From Ruminiclostridium sp. (GTDB lineage Bacteria; Bacillota; Clostridia; Oscillospirales; Oscillospiraceae), in the NCBI GenBank assembly GCA_017560855.1, contig JAFZEB010000188.1:1-22579 (forward strand): a DNA stretch of 22,579 nt, in the 5' to 3' direction. This document shows positions 22,266 to 22,579 of this stretch, piece by piece; the first letter of the stretch is position 1, and every line of letters starts with the position of its first letter. The notes below the pieces were generated by a model. That model did not search any database, was not told where the DNA came from, and worked only from the letters and a program-made list of their open reading frames with translations. The translations under genes and the position numbers were made by a program.

Positions 22266-22579
22266 ATGGAAGGATATGAAGGGGTACGGCCCCGGTTTCT
22301 TCGGGAGGCCCTGGCCAAAGAAACCCGAGCCGTGGAGGAACTCCGCCTCCGGGAGGGACAGCCTTTGGCGGCCTCGACAGCAGGGCGGGAGTGGACCCAT
22401 CCGGCCTGGAAGGGCCGCATCCTCACGGAAGAGGACCTGCGCCGGGTGTTGGAGACAGCGGGCCGTGGCTCGGTCCACACCATTCTGGACCAGCTGCGGG
22501 CGGGGTATGTCACCGCCCCCGGGGGGCTTCGCATGGGGGTCTGCGGAGAGGGAGCCGTCCAGGAGGGGAAACTGCTCTC
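22266..22579 (+). CDS. spoIIIAA: Stage III sporulation protein AA, N-terminal part (runs off the window)
   Basis: The frame opens at ATG 22266, with AGGAGG at 22254-22259 six bases before it, and stays open to the window end for 104 codons. Recognisable SpoIIIAA features are VEELRLREGQPL, ILTEEDLRRVLE and GYVTAPGGLRMGVCGEG, the conserved stretch ahead of the ATPase domain. SpoIIIAA is the mother-cell ATPase of the SpoIIIA-SpoIIQ channel that links mother cell and forespore. The Walker motifs lie beyond the window. A sigma-E-like promoter upstream agrees with the call. Confidence 0.85.
   Translation, partial: MEGYEGVRPRFLREALAKETRAVEELRLREGQPLAASTAGREWTHPAWKGRILTEEDLRRVLETAGRGSVHTILDQLRAGYVTAPGGLRMGVCGEGAVQEGKLL

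Noticed and set aside
1..22579. CRISPR arrays, tRNA or rRNA genes, transposase or phage genes
   Set aside because: I found no regularly spaced direct repeats, no tRNA-like cloverleaf and no open frame with transposase, integrase or phage signatures; the repeats present are palindromic and non-coding.

Overview
The window looks like a chromosomal segment of a spore-forming, strictly anaerobic, high-GC Clostridia bacterium, most likely a gut Oscillospiraceae of the Flavonifractor / Intestinimonas / Lawsonibacter type. The reasons are GC-rich codon use (GC-ending codons in nearly all genes), the Firmicutes gene order tig-clpP-clpX-lon-engB, a spoIIIAA start with a sigma-E-like promoter, a T-box riboswitch, ferredoxin-dependent 2-oxoacid oxidoreductase genes, and short dispersed palindromic repeats. 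The genus is an inference from style, not from a database match.

Layout. 1-78: tail of an unrecognised gene. 110-1597: threonine synthase. 1598-1959: no gene, but a composite of two palindromic repeats. 1960-9409: metallophosphoesterase, then the protein quality-control block trigger factor, ClpP, ClpX, Lon and the ribosome-assembly GTPase EngB, with terminator-like hairpins after clpP and clpX. 9437-10108: a short formate/nitrite channel closed by a strong terminator. 10251-11363: an AcoX/COG3199-type ATP-NAD kinase-like protein with its own promoter. 11409-13518 (minus): an amidohydrolase 2 / decarboxylase-like enzyme and a Mbeg1-like alpha/beta hydrolase in one operon.

13.6-14.65 kb: an AT-rich island with a CPBP membrane protease. 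The composition change ends inside the following low-molecular-weight tyrosine phosphatase gene, suggesting a recombination junction. A second repeat copy, a one-cluster ferredoxin and a cysteine synthase gene on the minus strand follow. 16778-17683 encodes a protein resembling a fusion of the CbiE C-terminal part with CbiT, but with a ruined SAM-binding loop and no cobalamin genes nearby.

The most notable unit is 17723-21134: a consensus promoter, a complete T-box riboswitch whose specifier reads AUC (isoleucine), then a four-subunit 2-oxoacid:ferredoxin oxidoreductase (gamma-delta-alpha-beta) and a terminator. T-boxes switch genes on when a tRNA is uncharged, so this oxidoreductase is predicted to be made when isoleucine is short. 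That fits reductive synthesis of an isoleucine precursor (propionyl-CoA to 2-oxobutyrate, or 2-methylbutyryl-CoA to 3-methyl-2-oxovalerate) better than amino-acid breakdown. The enzyme's substrate is not visible in the sequence.

The right end holds a third, intact repeat copy, a COG1237-like metallo-beta-lactamase-fold hydrolase on the minus strand with a palindrome over its promoter, and divergently the first 104 codons of spoIIIAA.
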